A stretch of DNA of 64,000 nucleotides, from NCBI RefSeq assembly GCF_015706575.1, contig NW_024037071.1, forward strand, positions 10,095,774 through 10,159,773. Reading direction: 5' to 3'. Position 1 is the first letter of the stretch. The number at the start of each line of letters is the position of its first letter. Source of the stretch: Patiria miniata. Taxonomy: Eukaryota; Echinodermata; Asteroidea; Valvatida; Asterinidae. Positions 1 through 12,400 of this stretch are shown here, piece by piece. The notes beneath the pieces were generated by a model. The model ran no database searches. It had not been told where the DNA came from and saw nothing but the letters and a program-made list of their open reading frames with translations. Both the position numbers and the translations under genes were made by a program.

Positions 1-182
1 CCGAGATTTCACTGTACATACAACAACGGGTTACGGAAGACCCGATAGAAGGCACCCACTGAATGGTAAGAATCTCGATTTCAAGACGCAGTTTTGCATG
101 GTTTGCATAATATATTAATCGCCGAATATGCTCGCACATCATAGACCCTTGCTGTGCGAGGGGCCCGGGGATATTCCATAAT

Positions 183-355
183 CAGGGGTGTGAGTGACCA
201 CTGATCAAAATAGCTGAAAACAGCTGAAAAAGGTGTAAAAAAGCTGAACTTTGCAAATCTCCTATACTTCTGTACACAGCAAGAGAAGGAAAAAAGCTGA
301 AATCCAAAACAAAAAAAGCCGAAATCAGCTTTAAAGCTGAGATTTCACACCCCTG
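183..355. mobile_element. hAT-like MITE
   Basis: A 173-bp unit with inverted ends CAGGGGTGTGAGTG and a right end whose reverse complement reads CAGGGGTGTGAAAT. ATAAT occurs on both sides, part of a possible decayed 8-bp target duplication. The interior repeats AGCTGAAA words. No coding potential. Confidence 0.6.
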
Positions 356-2605
356 ATAATAGACTATGGATTCAGCGGCTTGAAATTCGACTTTCTTTTC
401 TTTCCGGATATGGTCGCCTATTTAATATCTCTTTTGATAGCACCACGCGTTTATACCGGTCAACTCAGTAGATTATACCAGTCGACCCAACACAAAGTTC
501 AGTCTCCGCTTTAGGCCTGGGCCTATGTCTTGTTTTTTTTTCTTTAAAAAAAAAAATCCCATTTAGCGAACCCCCCCCCCCTTAAAGGGCCCCTAATCTG
601 GATACACCAATGTCCCACTCCATTTGAACCTGGATATAAAACGTTTAATATTTAAATGTTTATAGCGTCAGAAATATTTTTGTACATAAAACAATCAATA
701 ATTTTGGTGAGTTAGTTTGCAAGTGTGCACGAACGTATATGAGGCCTTCTTATAGGATCATCGGAAAATGTGCAACGCGCATAACGGTGGATCTAGAACC
801 AAATGTTCAGGCCGGGGTTGGGGGAGGGGGCAGTGTGACGCACATAGATTTGTCGTTGTGAGAAGGATATAATTCGAATTCCCCAAGGTGTACCCTTTCC
901 AAAAATACCCACTAAACACTTGGTCATTTCCAGAAAGTAAAAGACCCCTGGCTCTTGGTCTATGTTCAACTGGCCAGCCGGGCAGCCGTTGCAAATTCGA
1001 AAAGAGGGATGGGGCTGGACGACATTTGACGCTAGGGGCGCCCTCTCCTTTTCTTTTCTTTTCTTTTTACAGTGTATTAGTACTTCACGCATCTGTGGAA
1101 AGAAGGAAATGGGCAGAGTACAGCATCACTTTTTGAAACAGTTTTGTCCACTCCTCTGGGTTGATTATTAATATAACTTTTTTTGGAGGGGGGTGGGGGC
1201 ATGGCCCCGTTGGTCCCCTGGATTCAGCAGTCAAATCTGAAGATGTAAACGGACACGGAAAAGATTTCCCTCACCACAGCCTGTGATTGACAGTTAGCGA
1301 TACTAACTCCTTTTTGAACAGGGACAAACACACCGATAATGAACCTGAAGACATGACAAGGGTATGGATTAACTACAAAAGGGAGTAGGGATGTAAGGGG
1401 AGGGGAAACGATTACGGGGAAAGGGGGCTTAACGGGAAGGCACTTGAGAGCGTGTCAAGGAACAATTGCAACCTAATGATGGAGGGAGGGAAAACGGTTA
1501 AGGACTTGGGAGTGTGGCAGGGTGTACAATTCTGTTGGGTGTGAGTTTGCGAGAAACAAATAGTTAATGCATCAGAGCTTATCACGGGCCGAATGAACAA
1601 TGATTTGTGTGTGTCAGCGATAACATGTTGTTAGATGCCCTCTCGAATGTCTTGTGAAGCTGGCGGGCAAATACTCTTGCAGGTGTCGGAGGACTTGATT
1701 GACAGCCTTCAGTGTCAGTGATTTGGTGATGGTGGGGGGGGGGGGGGGGGCATGGAGAACAAGTTGACTGCACTTTCTTGAGTTGAAAGGCGAACTTCAA
1801 GATATGTCGTGTGGTGGGGAATGGCCAGAGGGAATAGATTTCAGAGGGCAAAGGAGCTTGAGATTCCGAAAATAGTGACATTTTATAGAGTTTGGAAGGG
1901 CAAATAATTAATTCCCAGAATTGTCATATCACGTTGTACAAATTACATTACATTTATTATATGTTATACACCCCTGCCCCCCAAAAAAAAATTAAATTAG
2001 TGATTTATGTACTATGATATCTAATAACCAGAATATTATGACTATAAAGTTAGCAATAGACATCTTACAATAATATCTTCGGATCCCGTCGCCAGCTTCG
2101 AACAATAGGGGGGGGGGGGCAAAGCACAAACTAGGGGAGTGGCACCACATCAAAAATCACACTAAAATATAATTTTTACGCTTATAGTTTTTGCCCATGG
2201 GGGCCAGTTGCTCGTCGCCCCCCCCCCCCCCTTGGCGAGCAACAAAAATTTTCCCCATTCTTCTAATGCCGTTGAAACTTCAACAGCTTCGTCTACAAAG
2301 TGTACCAAGGGGGTTTAACACACACGTTAATGCGCTATTATTCTCACTCTTTATTCACTACCATGTCATACCGATTATCAGATGAATGATAGGCCTATAC
2401 TAATAACCAATTCGACTTCATACCAATACTAATAACTGGATATTTTCCACCTTAAAGGCAGTAGGAACTTTGCTTATTTGGAAACGGACGTACTGATTTT
2501 GAGAAAACCTTTATCTCAAAGTGGAGATAGGATGGTACCAAATATCCTTTGTGATTATTCCACCTAAAATGGTACAGTGCAAGAACTCCCTCCCAAAAAA
2601 AAGTG
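356..2605. other. Intergenic, no gene recognised
   Basis: Non-coding sequence with long G/C and A/T homopolymers (about 570-585, 1,733-1,750, 2,108-2,120, 2,218-2,231). Remnants resembling the GGGGCCATGGCCCC part of the hAT-like MITEs occur near 1,180-1,220. The short ORFs here have no recognisable product or splice context. Confidence 0.5.
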
Positions 2606-3056
2606 TATATGTGACCTACTGTGGAAAAATGAGGAATGTCCCCAAAACGATGTTTTGACTAATCAACGCCTGAAATTGGATAAGCAAAAAAAAATCATGT
2701 CAAAATCACTATTTTTTTTTCACGTTTTTGAGTAGCCAATGTATTCAAGATTCACACTATGCCTTTTTGTGGGGAAAAATATTCCAAAAAGTTGTAACTG
2801 AAGAACGTTTTCCACTGCTGTTGGCGGCGCAATGCGTATTTCTTTCTTCAAAGCAGTTTTTTTCTTGAAATGAGGTTGGCGAAGTTCGGCGGGACACTGT
2901 TGAAGGTCCTGCGGCATATCTTTGGAATAAGTTAAGCTACAGAAATCAATTTGGTATCATTGGAAAGCTAATAATTTGCGCTTTAACATGATGTACGTAA
3001 CTCAAAAAGTCAAAGGTGGGGGTTATTCCTCATTATGATATGGCAGGTCACATATG
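2606..3056. mobile_element. TIR element, about 450 bp
   Basis: The left end TATATGTGACCTACTG and the right end GGCAGGTCACATATG are inverted. The match extends inward into ATGAGGAAT on both sides. The interior is AT-rich and non-coding. The family is not assigned; TA at the edges hints at a mariner-type duplication. Confidence 0.55.
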
Positions 3057-4332
3057 TTTGCTCTGTTTTCTCAAAATGTATAGAATCCACTCAGCTAAGA
3101 ATTCATCAGGTTCATTGCTATGCACCCTACTTGATATTTTGAGTTAATTGTTGCTTCAAACGAAAAAAAAAATGCACACAAAAAAAGCAATGATCCTATG
3201 TACCTTAAACTTAAATCAAGCCTTTCCGGCCTGTTTCTCCACTGTATCAGTCTATTCCTAATTGAATATATAAAATTCAAATTGTTTTAAGTAAATAATT
3301 GCACTATTATTGATAACGTACAAGACAAATCAAGTTTTCAGAAATGTCCATGTACTCAATTCTTTACTTATTTAATAACAAACACAATTGTTACCGAATC
3401 ATATTCTAGTAGTGCTTCGTGCATTTATTAACGTTCCCCTCTTTTTGTCTCAATAATCAAAGAGACCTGAATCATAATGACGTGCGTTTTCTTTATGGCG
3501 CCAGGTGGAGATGAGAGCCACAAAACTCCATAAGTAAGCGTACACTTATACAAAGCATGATGTCATTGTTATTCAGGTCTATGGCACCTTTTTATGGCGT
3601 CCTCCACTAAAGCAAAATGAGGCGGTACACTGCATCACATTGTAGCTTGATAATTTCATTCATGTGGCCGTTTGAGCTGAATATGCATGCAGAGACAACA
3701 GCAAAAAGTTATAATTCATGATCTGACGTTCATTTGTCATCATGTGCGGGTCCGCATGCTTCCCAGCAACAGTGATTAGATTCGCTTTTGCGGTCCCTGA
3801 CCCACATAATCGTTTTCTTTGTGATTTTTTGTGTCTTACTGGTTATTGTTCAACTCCCAATTGGGAAGCCCACTCCAGCTGTCATTTAAAGTGCATGCCC
3901 TCTACTTCATGATTTTTTAATAATTTAAATTACAGGTTGATACGTTTCTTTTGTTGTGCATTTTCAACCACTTTTGTGTAATTTTTGTTTGGTTTTGTAT
4001 CACTGTTTGTAAGTCTTTGTTGAGGTCGAATAAATAATAATAATAATAAAAAAATGGTCTTCCATAAAATTTACTTATCTGCCATTTAACTATTTTACTA
4101 TTTTATATACTATTAATTACTATATTAAATTTTACAAACATCATTGGCTAGCTCACTAAGGGCATGTTAACAAAATTCATGTATATTGAATGAAATATGC
4201 TATTTTAATTTAACAAAAATACACAAATGCAGCACCTTTGGGCCAAGTGGCTTCTTGGGATTTTAATCACAGTATTACTTGCAGTTAGCATGCATGCAGC
4301 CTCAACATCTCTCGTGGCAGATGCACATTGTA
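3057..4332. other. Intergenic; short inverted repeat and an (AAT)n-tailed segment
   Basis: GACCTGAATCATAATGAC (about 3,465) and GTCATTGTTATTCAGGTC (about 3,565) form an inverted pair around 120 bp apart. About 3,780-4,050 ends in a GAATAAATAATAATAATAAT tail followed by A-runs, which looks like the 3' end of a retroposed sequence. No reverse-transcriptase coding is visible. Confidence 0.4.
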
Positions 4333-4587
4333 TGGGCTCCATGGACAAGTACCCCCTCACTGGCAAGAAAGGGAGAGTTGGGGGAGGCCATTGGGAGAGA
4401 CATTCGAACGCATCGCTGACGACGCCTGATGCTCCCGTAAAGATGCTATGTATATGGTTTTGTGCACATTTAGAATTAAACAAGTCGTGTGTACTCAACG
4501 AACCAGTATGCACATGAGGTGAATCCTGTCCAAGGGGCTCTCGAATGTGGCAAAAAAGCGCCCTCTCTTGATGGCGTATGGAGCCCA
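4333..4587. mobile_element. TA-flanked MITE, family 'GGGCTCCGTG', copy 1
   Basis: Terminal inverted repeats TGGGCTCC / GGAGCCCA lie directly inside TA dinucleotides. The sequence is related over its length to copies at 30,688, 31,910 and 44,178 (shared AGAGTTGGGGGAG and CCAAGGGGCTCTC words). Non-autonomous; TA duplication suggests Tc1/mariner-type mobilisation. Confidence 0.75.
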
Positions 4588-4630
4588 TAGGCTGAGTTTG
4601 GCCAGCGCATCATTGGCCCATTGACCTGAT

Positions 4631-5102
4631 GGTAGCAGACCAGTAAATAAACTTCCATAGACCCCAATGGTAAATGCTCCCACTTCAAAAATTCGGGAAA
4701 AATACTCACAACTCTCCAAGGTGTTCGAGACACACATCAAATTAAAGCTTATTTCATCATCTTTCATTTTCTTTTCAATTTTCGGGGGGGTCAACTGATG
4801 ACTTTTAGGAGAAATTTCCATCTGAAGATGATCACCCCTGAAAATAGTCCTGAAGCCCATCGCCATTTTGAAAAACGATGCCTACACTCCATTGCAAAAT
4901 AGAGCGCTTTTAGGGTCCAAATTACATCAAAATTACACAGAACTGCAAACTCCCAGTCCTGTGCACGGCTTCCACCCATATTTTTTACAAACCCTCAAGT
5001 TCATGGCCCACAGCTTGCTCAAATACCGAAGATTTTGAGGGCATGCAAATCGTGATTTGGCCGGCGCAGGCAATTTCGGACCGATTTACTGGTCTGCACC
5101 CT
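4631..5102. mobile_element. MITE, family 'GGTGCAACCCAGTAA', copy 1
   Basis: The left end GTAGCAGACCAGTAAAT is the inverse of the right end ATTTACTGGTCTGCACC. The interior (ACTC..AACTCTC..GGTGTTC..GCAC, and a CATTTTGAAAAA word) matches the element at 5,542-6,019 in the same order. A fragment of the same interior recurs near 51,648-51,690. Confidence 0.65.
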
Positions 5103-5541
5103 ATAGTACATGTAGTACATCATGTAAATAGCGGTATCAACACATGTATGAATGGGGAACGGAATCTGCATGTACCGGTATGGCTGGAGTAGTAGACCAT
5201 TCAGGTATAGACAGTATCATCAAGGAGACTAACAACCAATAAGATTACAGAACCACCGAGGGTACTGCCTGTCCTTTCACATGAGATTTTAGGTAGGGAT
5301 CCAGTCTGACTTGCACTGAGCTGTAACTTACAATTGGACAATTTTTTACCAATAGAGGGTGCTCTTTGCATATAACAGACGTGCAATGCAATACTTCATA
5401 CTTGCATTTTGCAAAGGACCAGTGTTAACCAATTAATTTTTTCTGTTTAGTTATTTAAAACAGGCAATCCACTTCAGTTTATGGCATGCATTTCCTTTCA
5501 ATTTATAAGTCATTGATTCAGGGTTGATGAATACAAACTAT

Positions 5542-6019
5542 AGGGTGCAACCCAGTAAAAAATTCCAATAGACAACAGTGACAAATCCTTACACTTCAAA
5601 ATTCTTTTTAAAATACTCAGAACTCTCACAGGTGTTCAGGCTGCACAGAAAAATGATGATCGACATGTTGTCTTTCATTTTCCTTTCAATTTTTGGAAGG
5701 TCGACAAATGACTTTTTGGGAAATTCTCAGCCAAAGACGACCACCCCTAAAACCATGATATTTCCCAAACTTAAAAAGTAGCCATTTTGAAAAAGGATCC
5801 CTCCTCAACATGGCTAAATAGCGCCACTTTCGGACCCATTGTATCAAAAAAGCTCAGAATTGGAAGCCCCAAGTCCAGGCCAGAGGTGCAGTGCCATATG
5901 ACCTCAATCCCCCAATTCTGTGGCTCTCAGAACTCTCTAATATAGAATAATTTGAATGTATCACTTTTATTCATGAGCTCGGTGGACGGATTTTTGGCCT
6001 ACTTACTTGGTTGCACCCT
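5542..6019. mobile_element. MITE, family 'GGTGCAACCCAGTAA', copy 2
   Basis: Perfectly inverted ends AGGGTGCAACC / GGTTGCACCCT. It is a diverged direct relative of the copy at 4,631-5,102, about 440 bp away, with the same internal order. It lies in the CHMP7 3' flank. Confidence 0.7.
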
Positions 6020-6204
6020 TTAAAGTAATATTTTAATTACCATTTACCTCAAAGTAATTATGACATTTTCACTTACATCCAAAGAAACCAATGTAAAGTT
6101 CATCTCATGCCGAAAATGTTGCACTAAGGAATCTTTCTTCCTGAAGGGCATCTCAACATTTTAGTCAGATTCCTGGAAGACTTACGTGTACTGAAGTCAT
6201 TCAA

Positions 6205-6390
6205 TCTCCTCAGGAGTCCAGACACCTTTTGTAAATGGTCAGGTTCCTGGACGGCTTGGTAGGGTGGATTCAGTCAGTCTCCTTTGGAATCCAGACATGT
6301 TGTTCTGTGTAAATGGTCAGGCTCCTGGATGGCTGGAGTGAACTGTTTTAAGTCAGTCTCCTCGGGAATCCAGACACAATTCCACTGTTT
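6205..6390. repeat. Short tandem repeat in the CHMP7 3' flank (unit about 75 bp, about 2.4 copies)
   Basis: The phrases TCTCCT..GA(A/G)TCCAGACA and TGTAAATGGTCAGG(T/C)TCCTGGA recur at about 6,206, 6,279 and 6,357. It starts about 30 bp beyond the CHMP7 stop codon, so it would be transcribed in the 3' UTR. Confidence 0.7.
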
Positions 6391-6419
6391 TGTTTCTTTG
6401 GATGGTGGAACCACAGCTG

Positions 6420-9400
6420 CTAACTCATTAGCAAAGGCTCAGTAGTTTTGGCAGCCTTGTCTGAATTCTGTGGTTCAGTTTCAGGGACTTCGGGCAATCC
6501 GGCTAGGAAATCTTCCTGGTTCATTGATGACTTGTCAGCTGAAAGGAAGGGGAAAAAAGCGAAGAAAGAATAGAAATAGAGCAAACAGATTTTTATTGAA
6601 ATCCCAAAGCATGTTGTTATGAGCCTCCCGGAATCCTCCAAAATCAACCACTGTGCAAGAACTCAATTATGCAACCCTTAAACTCTCAAGCGACAATAAA
6701 TCCCAAGAGAAGTAATATTGAGTGAGCCTGTTCCTTCCTCCGTCCTTCAAATCCTGCAAATTATCCTGATACATTTAACCAGTTCGCGCCGGATGACGTG
6801 TATACAAGCAAACGTTTTGCGGTATTCGGAACGGATGATGGACAAACACGCAGGGAGCCAGGCCGGAAATTTCTGTCAGCGACCTGCTCGCAGCGAGCGA
6901 GGCCGGAAATATGAGTGTGCTGCTTGAGGGTGGTAGCTTCAACGCGCCTGGCTTGAGGTCGAGTGAATAATAATAATAATAATAACAAGAATTTATAAAG
7001 CGCCTTTGCCAAAGAATTCAAAGCGCTGAAAACAAATTAACAGAATTTGAAACAAGTAAAATCAAAATAGGTATGAGTGAAAAGTAATCCTGCGCCTCGT
7101 TTCATTCTTGTCAAAATATTCCTGGCGTTAACTGGTTAAGAAGGATCTATGGCAGAATTTGGGTTAATGAGCTGGGTCAATTTGTTTTCATTTCTTAAAT
7201 TCCGTATCAGAATGAATAGAATTACTTAAGTGTGCCCAACATTTTCAGTCTCGAAGAAAGATTTGCTTGTAGTTACTGCGCACACAATTGCATGGCGCAA
7301 CCATTTGGCAGGTTAAACACTTTCCCATGACAACATGTTGAACTATGCCCACACTGTGTCTTGAGACAGCATGAACTACATCAAATTCTGTAACAGTGGA
7401 TTTTGAAATGCACTCACATAATTTTGGCAATTCACAATGTAGTGTGCAACCAAGAGTTTGCCATGGAGAGTCCATTTTTCAAGATTACGGTCGACAAAAC
7501 ATGGCCCTTTTGAATGAGTGTCAGTTGACAACTTGAAACTAATTTGTTATAGATTGGGGAATAGCGTTCTGCTGCCTTACAAAAATAACCATATTAATAA
7601 AAAAGCAAAGAAAAGGGCAAACAGATACTTGAATCATACGCTTACAAAACTACTGACCGGAAAAACAAACAATTTCAAATGTCCCGCCCTGCAAATTTGT
7701 CGACCATCTCCCACAATGCATGGGAAAAATGCACTCTCCGTGGAAAACTCTTGGTGGCGCACTGCATTGTGAATCACCTGAATTTGACATTCACTGTATT
7801 TATCAAAGTGGTGTCTGAGAACTTGTGAAAAAAATTCATAAGCTAGGTGGGACTCAAACCAAGAAGAAAAGTCAAGTCCGTCACTAGCATTATAGCCCAT
7901 CAAAGCGTTTATCTCCAGTTTTAGTAGCATGAACGACTGAGAATATTTCTATCCCCCCTGGATTGGATGCTAGTCCATCGCAGGTTGGAGACAGGCAAGT
8001 GGGGGTAATGTGATTTGCCTACAATGTAAGGATACAACATATGCCCCTTCAGGTGGATTCGAACCCCTGACACTCTGCTCATGAGTCACGTACCCTAAGC
8101 ACTAGGCCACACCTCCCCTCCCTCCCCGAACTCAAACTCACAACCCCCGCTTACAAATATAGACATCTTAGCCACTTGACTAGCAAGCCTGCTGTCACTG
8201 ACTGGCCAGTTCAACTATACAATTGTTGCCTGTTGTGAGATATACACAATCCACTGACCCCAATCACGGCAGGCAAGAATTGTTTTGTTATACCACGGTA
8301 ATAGATTGCAACCGTCTGAAATTGTGGGTTTCCTCCAGTTGCCGTGCAGTAATCACAGAAGAATTATTTTGAACAGATCTACGATTACTGCACCGTGAAT
8401 ATTCGCACTGTTTTTTTTTTTTTCATCGCACAGGAACACAAATTAATTTACCTTTTCCCAGAATAGACCAATCCATTAATCCCTCCCCCCGTTACGTACC
8501 AATCACAGTTACGACCATATTCTAAGTGCGTCCATCCGACATGCACATTCGTGCGCGCATTCATCCGACATGCGTGCGCGCGTGTGCACGCTGTCTGAAG
8601 CCTCTTACCCGGGATATTTCTATTATACAAGGTGGTGAAAACAACACAGTGGGGACGATCAAGATAATGTACCCCGTGGCGTACATCACTCATGTACCAC
8701 GGGGTGTACGCCCCTAATACAGTACATGCGTGTTTGTGGCATATCACGTGCTCGGTTCTCGACCAATAAAAAATCACAATCTATTACCATGGTCTAATAA
8801 TACATATTAATGACATAAGGTTCTTTGTATGTCTCACTTGTTGGTTTCACAGTCTCCCCGATGTCCTGAGATGTTGATTCATCCAGGAGATCGGCAAGCT
8901 CGGCTTCTAGAGTCTCTGTGTCGAACCCGGCCGAGAAGGACACCGAATCATCGATGGCTTTATTCCCTTGGGACATAGTGTCTTCTATCTCAGCACACAA
9001 CTCCATCACCTGAGAAGGACAGTCACATGATAAAGCATGGCGAGTAGAAACCTAACTAGATCTTGCAATTATACACATTACTTGGGATGCTTACATGCCC
9101 AAAACGCCCATCACAGGTGTGATATGTAAACCCCTGAACATTGCACTGTGAAATACCAACATGAGCTTTGGAGCATTTCAATATCAAGTTGGACAACCAA
9201 CCCCAGTGGCAGATCAACAGGGAGGATGTAGTGGGTATAATCCCCCGGACCAGAAATGACATTTATTTCCATTTTTTGAAAAGTTGAACAAAGAAATTGA
9301 CTGGAGAGGGGTTTGAACCTGCAACCTCTGGATTACCATCCCGGTGCTCCACCTACTGAGCAGTGACGTAGCCAGGAATTTTTCAGTGGGGGGGGGGGGG

Positions 9401-12400
9401 GCGCTGGGGGGCTGGAACATTTCATGGGGGGGCGTCATGCAGGGGTGTCCATCGCTTCTCAAAAGTGGGGGGGGGGTGGACATACCTTGATCACAACTGA
9501 TGCGAGCGCGAAGCGCGAAGCCCTTACGGCGTGGGGTTCTGGGCCCGCTTAAGGGCCCCAAAAAATATTGGATTCTCGATGCTCTGTGGTGTGATCTGAG
9601 GCAATTTCTTACCACTTTAACTAATAATTATCTTAGCACAAAAGATAATAATTTAAACATAATTTTCAAGGTTTTCTCAGCTAAAGGCATAAGAAAATTT
9701 TTTGAACATTGTTTTCGAGGTTGGAGTCATTGAATCAGCTACCAGAATTCTGAGCTTTAGGCGTGGGGTTCGGGGCCCGCTTAAGGGCCCCGAAAAATTT
9801 TGGATTCTAAATGCTCTGTGGTGCTATCTGAGGCATTAACCAATATTTTCTAAGCAAAAGATACATTGTAGTACATAATAGGGCCCTGTAAATGAGACAC
9901 GAGTTCAAAAATTGGGGGGGGGGGGGGGGACATTTGATATTGTGTCCCCCACCCTTCAAAAAGTGTGGGGGGACATGTCCCCTGTCCCCCCCCCCCCCCC
10001 CCCCCCCCCATGAATGACACCCATGGCGTCATGTAGATCAATGATAATTTTTTTAGAAACTCAAAATCTCTGTGGGGGGGCGACTAGGTTTCATGGGGCC
10101 CGCTTAAGGGCCCCGAAAAATTTTGGATTCTAAATGCTCTGTGGTGCTATCTGAGGCATTAACCAATATTTTCTAAGCAAAAGATACATTGTAGTACATA
10201 ATAGGGCCCTGTAAATGAGACACGAGTTCAAAAATTGGGGGGGGGGGGGACATTTGATATTGTGTCCCCCACCCTTCAAAAAGTGTGGGGGGACATGTCC
10301 CCTGTCCCCCCCCCATGAATGACACCCATGGCGTCATGTAGATCAATGATAATTTTTTTAGAAACTCAAAATCTCTGTGGGGGGGCGACTAGGTTTCATG
10401 GGGCCCGCTTAAGGGCCCCGAAAAATTTTGGATTCTAAATGCTCTGTGGTGCTATCTGAGGCATTAACCAATATTTTCTAAGCAAAAGATACATTGTAGT
10501 ACATAATAGGGCCCTGTAAATGAGACACGAGTTCAAAAATTGGGGGGGGGGACATTTGATATTGTGTCCCCCACCCTTCAAAAAGTGTGGGGGGGGACAT
10601 GTCCCCTGTCCCCCCCCCCCCCCCAAGAATGACACCCATGGCGTCATGTAGATCAATGATAATTTTTTTAGAAACTCAAAATCTCTGTGGGGGGGGGGGG
10701 GGCGACTAGGTTTCATGGGGGGCGGTCGCCCCCCCCAAAAAAAAAATTGGGGGGGGGCGGGCGACCGCCCCCCATGAAACCTAGTCGCCCCCCCACAGAG
10801 ATTTTGAGTTTCTAAAAAAATTATCATTGATCTACATGACGCCCTCGGCTTCACCACGAGGTGAAGCCGAGTGAACTGGAAAAGTCCAGATTTTACCGAG
10901 CGATAATATTCCTCCCGCCATTTCACAATTTAAAGCCACTCAATATTTGTTTTATATAACTGACATATAGATCCTTGTCATTTGATATATTTGAACTTTT
11001 TTTTCAATACAAAAATGGAGGAAAATGTATTTCTCTCTTCCAAACCACCCCTTCACGAAAATGTTTGAACCCAACGCTGTAGCGCTGGCTCTTTGAAACA
11101 GTACGCGCTACGCGCAACACTGAACGCGCACACCAGCATGCATTTGCACACAAATACCGCGTCATGATCCTAACTGTTCAATAGTATTTCCCATTCCCCA
11201 TGGGCAGATAGTCCTTTTGAGCCGCGGCGTGAATGGGAGCAATAACGAATGTCACGTGATGTGAGTTCCACCAATCAAATGACAAGGATCTGTATAAATT
11301 GCTCTATACCAGCAAAGACCGAGAGTGGATCATTGGTTTGAGGAGCACATCAGTCTGGTATGCAATGTTTTGCACTACATGTGATATTGGCAAGATCATT
11401 GAAAGTTGGGTACAATTGTTCACACAACTAAACCTTGAAATTTTGAATTTCTTTAATTTTACGCTTTACACTTTCATGACAGAATTTCACAGTTTGTGCA
11501 AAACGTTTGGTACTTTGGTTGCTCAGACTGTTTCTCAGACTTTGAGGAACAGTCGCATGTCTTGAGTAGTACTCAAGTACATCGATAGGTTGCCAACTTT
11601 TGCATGTTAGACTGTAAATATAAGGGTAAGGAATTTATTTTGGGGGAGATACATATAAGTTGCCTACCTCTTGGACATCTGAAAGTGTGTCGTCCACTGC
11701 CTCCGGTGTTAAGCCATTGGCTTTCAACGTCTGCTTCAAAGCACTGGCTCCAGCTCGGTATGCTTCCAAGGTCTGAACAAAACAGAATCACAAGAATAGA
11801 CTGTACGCTTCAACTAAAAAGTCTCTAAAAGGGGCAGGCATCATGACGAAGTCTTTCAGATGCACATTTTATTTGTCAAGTTGTTCATTTTGTGCTGTAT
11901 AATTTAGACTTGGTCTGCAACTGTGGTCAAGTTCGATCAAGGACTAATGGTCAACTAGTGGTTGGCAATACCTAACGCAAGCGCACTAAAGTTGAAATGC
12001 GAATGACTCTAGTAGTATTGTTATGTCAACGACCATGAGAAAACGGCGGTTGCACAATTTTTCAAAGCTTTATGTTTCTGTTTATTGGTACAAATAGTGA
12101 TTGCGTAGTTTAGGACACCAAACATAATCGTCATTATTATTGTACAATTATAGCAAAAGCGAAAGAATCGTAAACCAACATGGAAAATTATGCAATGACA
12201 ATAAAATTTAGCACTCACAGTTTTCGTTTTTCTGCCCTTTTTGTTTATAGTTGGTCCTCTCTGCACTATGCTATGAAAATTGCTACTGATAACCAGCTAC
12301 AAATCGTGGCACGATAGGCTGGTCCTGAATAGTCGAATATACTAGTCCAATCATCGTAGGAAAGCATGCATTCGATCAGAGTCGAACTATGGTTGACTAT

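Noticed and set aside
3780-4050. LINE or retroelement 3' end
   Set aside because: Only an (AAT)n-type tail is visible. With no coding part, the family cannot be supported.
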